Part shown: piece after piece, positions 22,016-22,450 of the stretch
Position numbering within the stretch: position 1 is the first letter of the stretch
Layout of the letters: each line of letters begins with the position of its first letter
Virus record (IMG/VR): IMGVR_UViG_3300040758_000014
Location: 1-22,450 of that record
Direction: 5' to 3' (one strand)
Origin: a virus
Length of the DNA: 22,450 nucleotides
Made by a program: the position numbers and the translations under genes
Notes under the pieces: generated by a model
The model's input: only the letters and a program-made list of their open reading frames with translations
Database searches by the model: none
Told to the model about the DNA's origin: nothing

Positions 22016-22030
22016 GTCGCGACTCGCGAC
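22016..22030. promoter_or_regulatory. Perfect 15-bp palindrome upstream of terS
   Basis: The sequence GTCGCGACTCGCGAC reads as two 7-base arms with a single centre base, perfectly self-complementary. It lies in the 77-base gap (21997-22073) between the 64-residue gene and terS, about 20 bases before the terS start. Such a site can be an operator or a binding site for the terminase small subunit near a packaging origin. Apart from this, the gap holds only A+T-rich sequence with a TATAAC that lacks a good partner -35 box. Confidence 0.5.
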
Positions 22031-22073
22031 GTTCGCTCTATTGAAAATCAATAAGTTATACATTTAACAGCCA

Positions 22074-22268
22074 TCAATTTAGATTCGACTGATCAAGTGC
22101 TAACGGGTCACCATATGGTGTTTCCTTTGTTAATAGCAAGTCAGTTAGGTACTGAAGTATCTTAGCGTTGGCTTCCATCGTTAGACCAACAACTTTTGCT
22201 GATTTGTTATCCTTTATGATAGTCATCTTGCCAGACTTGTAATCATACAACTTTAAAATGACTTCCAT
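22074..22268 (-). CDS. Small acidic/mixed protein, unknown
   Basis: This 64-residue protein starts at ATG 22268 with AGGAG 7 bases upstream, the site overlapping the stop of the gene to its right. Two strands at the start (MEVILKLYDYKSG, KMTIIKDNKS) are followed by a helix with hydrophobic spacing (A-K-I-L-Q-Y-L-T-D-L-L-L) and a polar tail. No Cys, membrane segment or known motif. It is probably a small regulatory or accessory phage protein just before the packaging genes. Function unknown. Confidence 0.75.
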   Translation of the reverse strand: MEVILKLYDYKSGKMTIIKDNKSAKVVGLTMEANAKILQYLTDLLLTKETPYGDPLALDQSNLN

Positions 22269-22278
22269 ATGCGATCTC

Positions 22279-22450
22279 CTACTTATTAACAGCTTTTAAG
22301 GGTAATTTCAATTTCTTAGGGGAACATCGACCAGTAGGGCCATGCAGAGCACGCCGTCTTTCCCATAACTTTTTGACTTGCTCGCCACGATAAGGCTCTT
22401 TTCTCTCTTGTAGCGTCTTTTCAATCTCTTCGTGTATGCCGAAAGTTGGA
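22279..22450 (-). CDS. Partial basic protein at right edge, unknown
   Basis: An open frame enters from the right edge and stops with TAG at 22279-22281; 56 residues are visible and the start is outside the window. The visible part is Lys/Arg/Glu rich (for example KKLWERRRALHGPTGRCSPK) and ends LKLPLKAVNK. The stop is directly followed by the binding site of the 64-residue gene, which supports a single transcript. No function can be assigned. Confidence 0.65.
   Translation of the reverse strand, partial: PTFGIHEEIEKTLQERKEPYRGEQVKKLWERRRALHGPTGRCSPKKLKLPLKAVNK

Noticed and set aside
21845-22063. 72-residue frame overlapping the terS start
   Set aside because: It is mostly a shifted-frame shadow of terS and has no ribosome binding site at its ATG.

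Overview
The window is a continuous piece of a tailed double-stranded DNA phage or prophage genome: the packaging, head and tail modules. Every gene I can support lies on the minus strand, so the text reads from the right end leftwards. Genes are tightly packed. Most junctions are ATGA or TAATG overlaps, or gaps of a few bases, with clear AAGGAG- or GGGAG-type ribosome binding sites. A single tape-measure protein, a G/GT-type pair of tail chaperones and the lack of any sheath or baseplate-wedge genes point to a long non-contractile tail (siphovirus-like). The coat protein looks P22-like. The bacterial host cannot be told from the sequence; no tRNA, integrase, CRISPR array or host flank is visible.

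Layout, in transcription order. Right edge to about 22.0 kb: two small unknown genes and a short intergenic region with a perfect 15-bp palindrome. 22.0-18.4 kb: terminase small subunit, terminase large subunit, portal. 18.4-16.0 kb: an unusual cassette coupled to the portal, made of an ATP-grasp ligase-like protein, a predicted HExxE metallopeptidase-like protein, a small basic protein and a GroES-like co-chaperonin. 16.0-12.7 kb: a short fibre-like protein with a collagen-like tail (candidate head fibre), a Mu-F/SPP1-gp7-like head morphogenesis protein, a 40-aa basic peptide, a scaffold and the major coat protein. 12.7-9.8 kb: head-tail connector, HK97-gp10-like protein, tail terminator-like protein, a 52-aa peptide and a probable tail tube protein, ending at a strong hairpin terminator. 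9.6-1.5 kb: tail chaperones G and GT (joined by a -1 frameshift at GGGTTTAAAATAG), tape measure, a small membrane protein, distal-tail-like protein, 1010-aa tail hub-like protein and a tail fibre. 1.5-0 kb: a DXD glycosyltransferase-like protein, a 31-aa candidate peptide, and two paralogous tail-tip/fibre proteins, the second with a collagen-like extension running off the left edge.

How the genes fit together: terminase and portal package DNA; coat, scaffold and the Mu-F-like protein build the prohead, possibly helped by the phage GroES with host GroEL; connectors close the head; tube, tape measure and chaperones build the tail; hub and fibres bind the host. The parts that do not fit a textbook morphogenesis module are the coupled ATP-grasp/metallopeptidase/basic protein/GroES cassette and the glycosyltransferase placed among collagen-like fibre genes. 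These are the best candidates for new biology.
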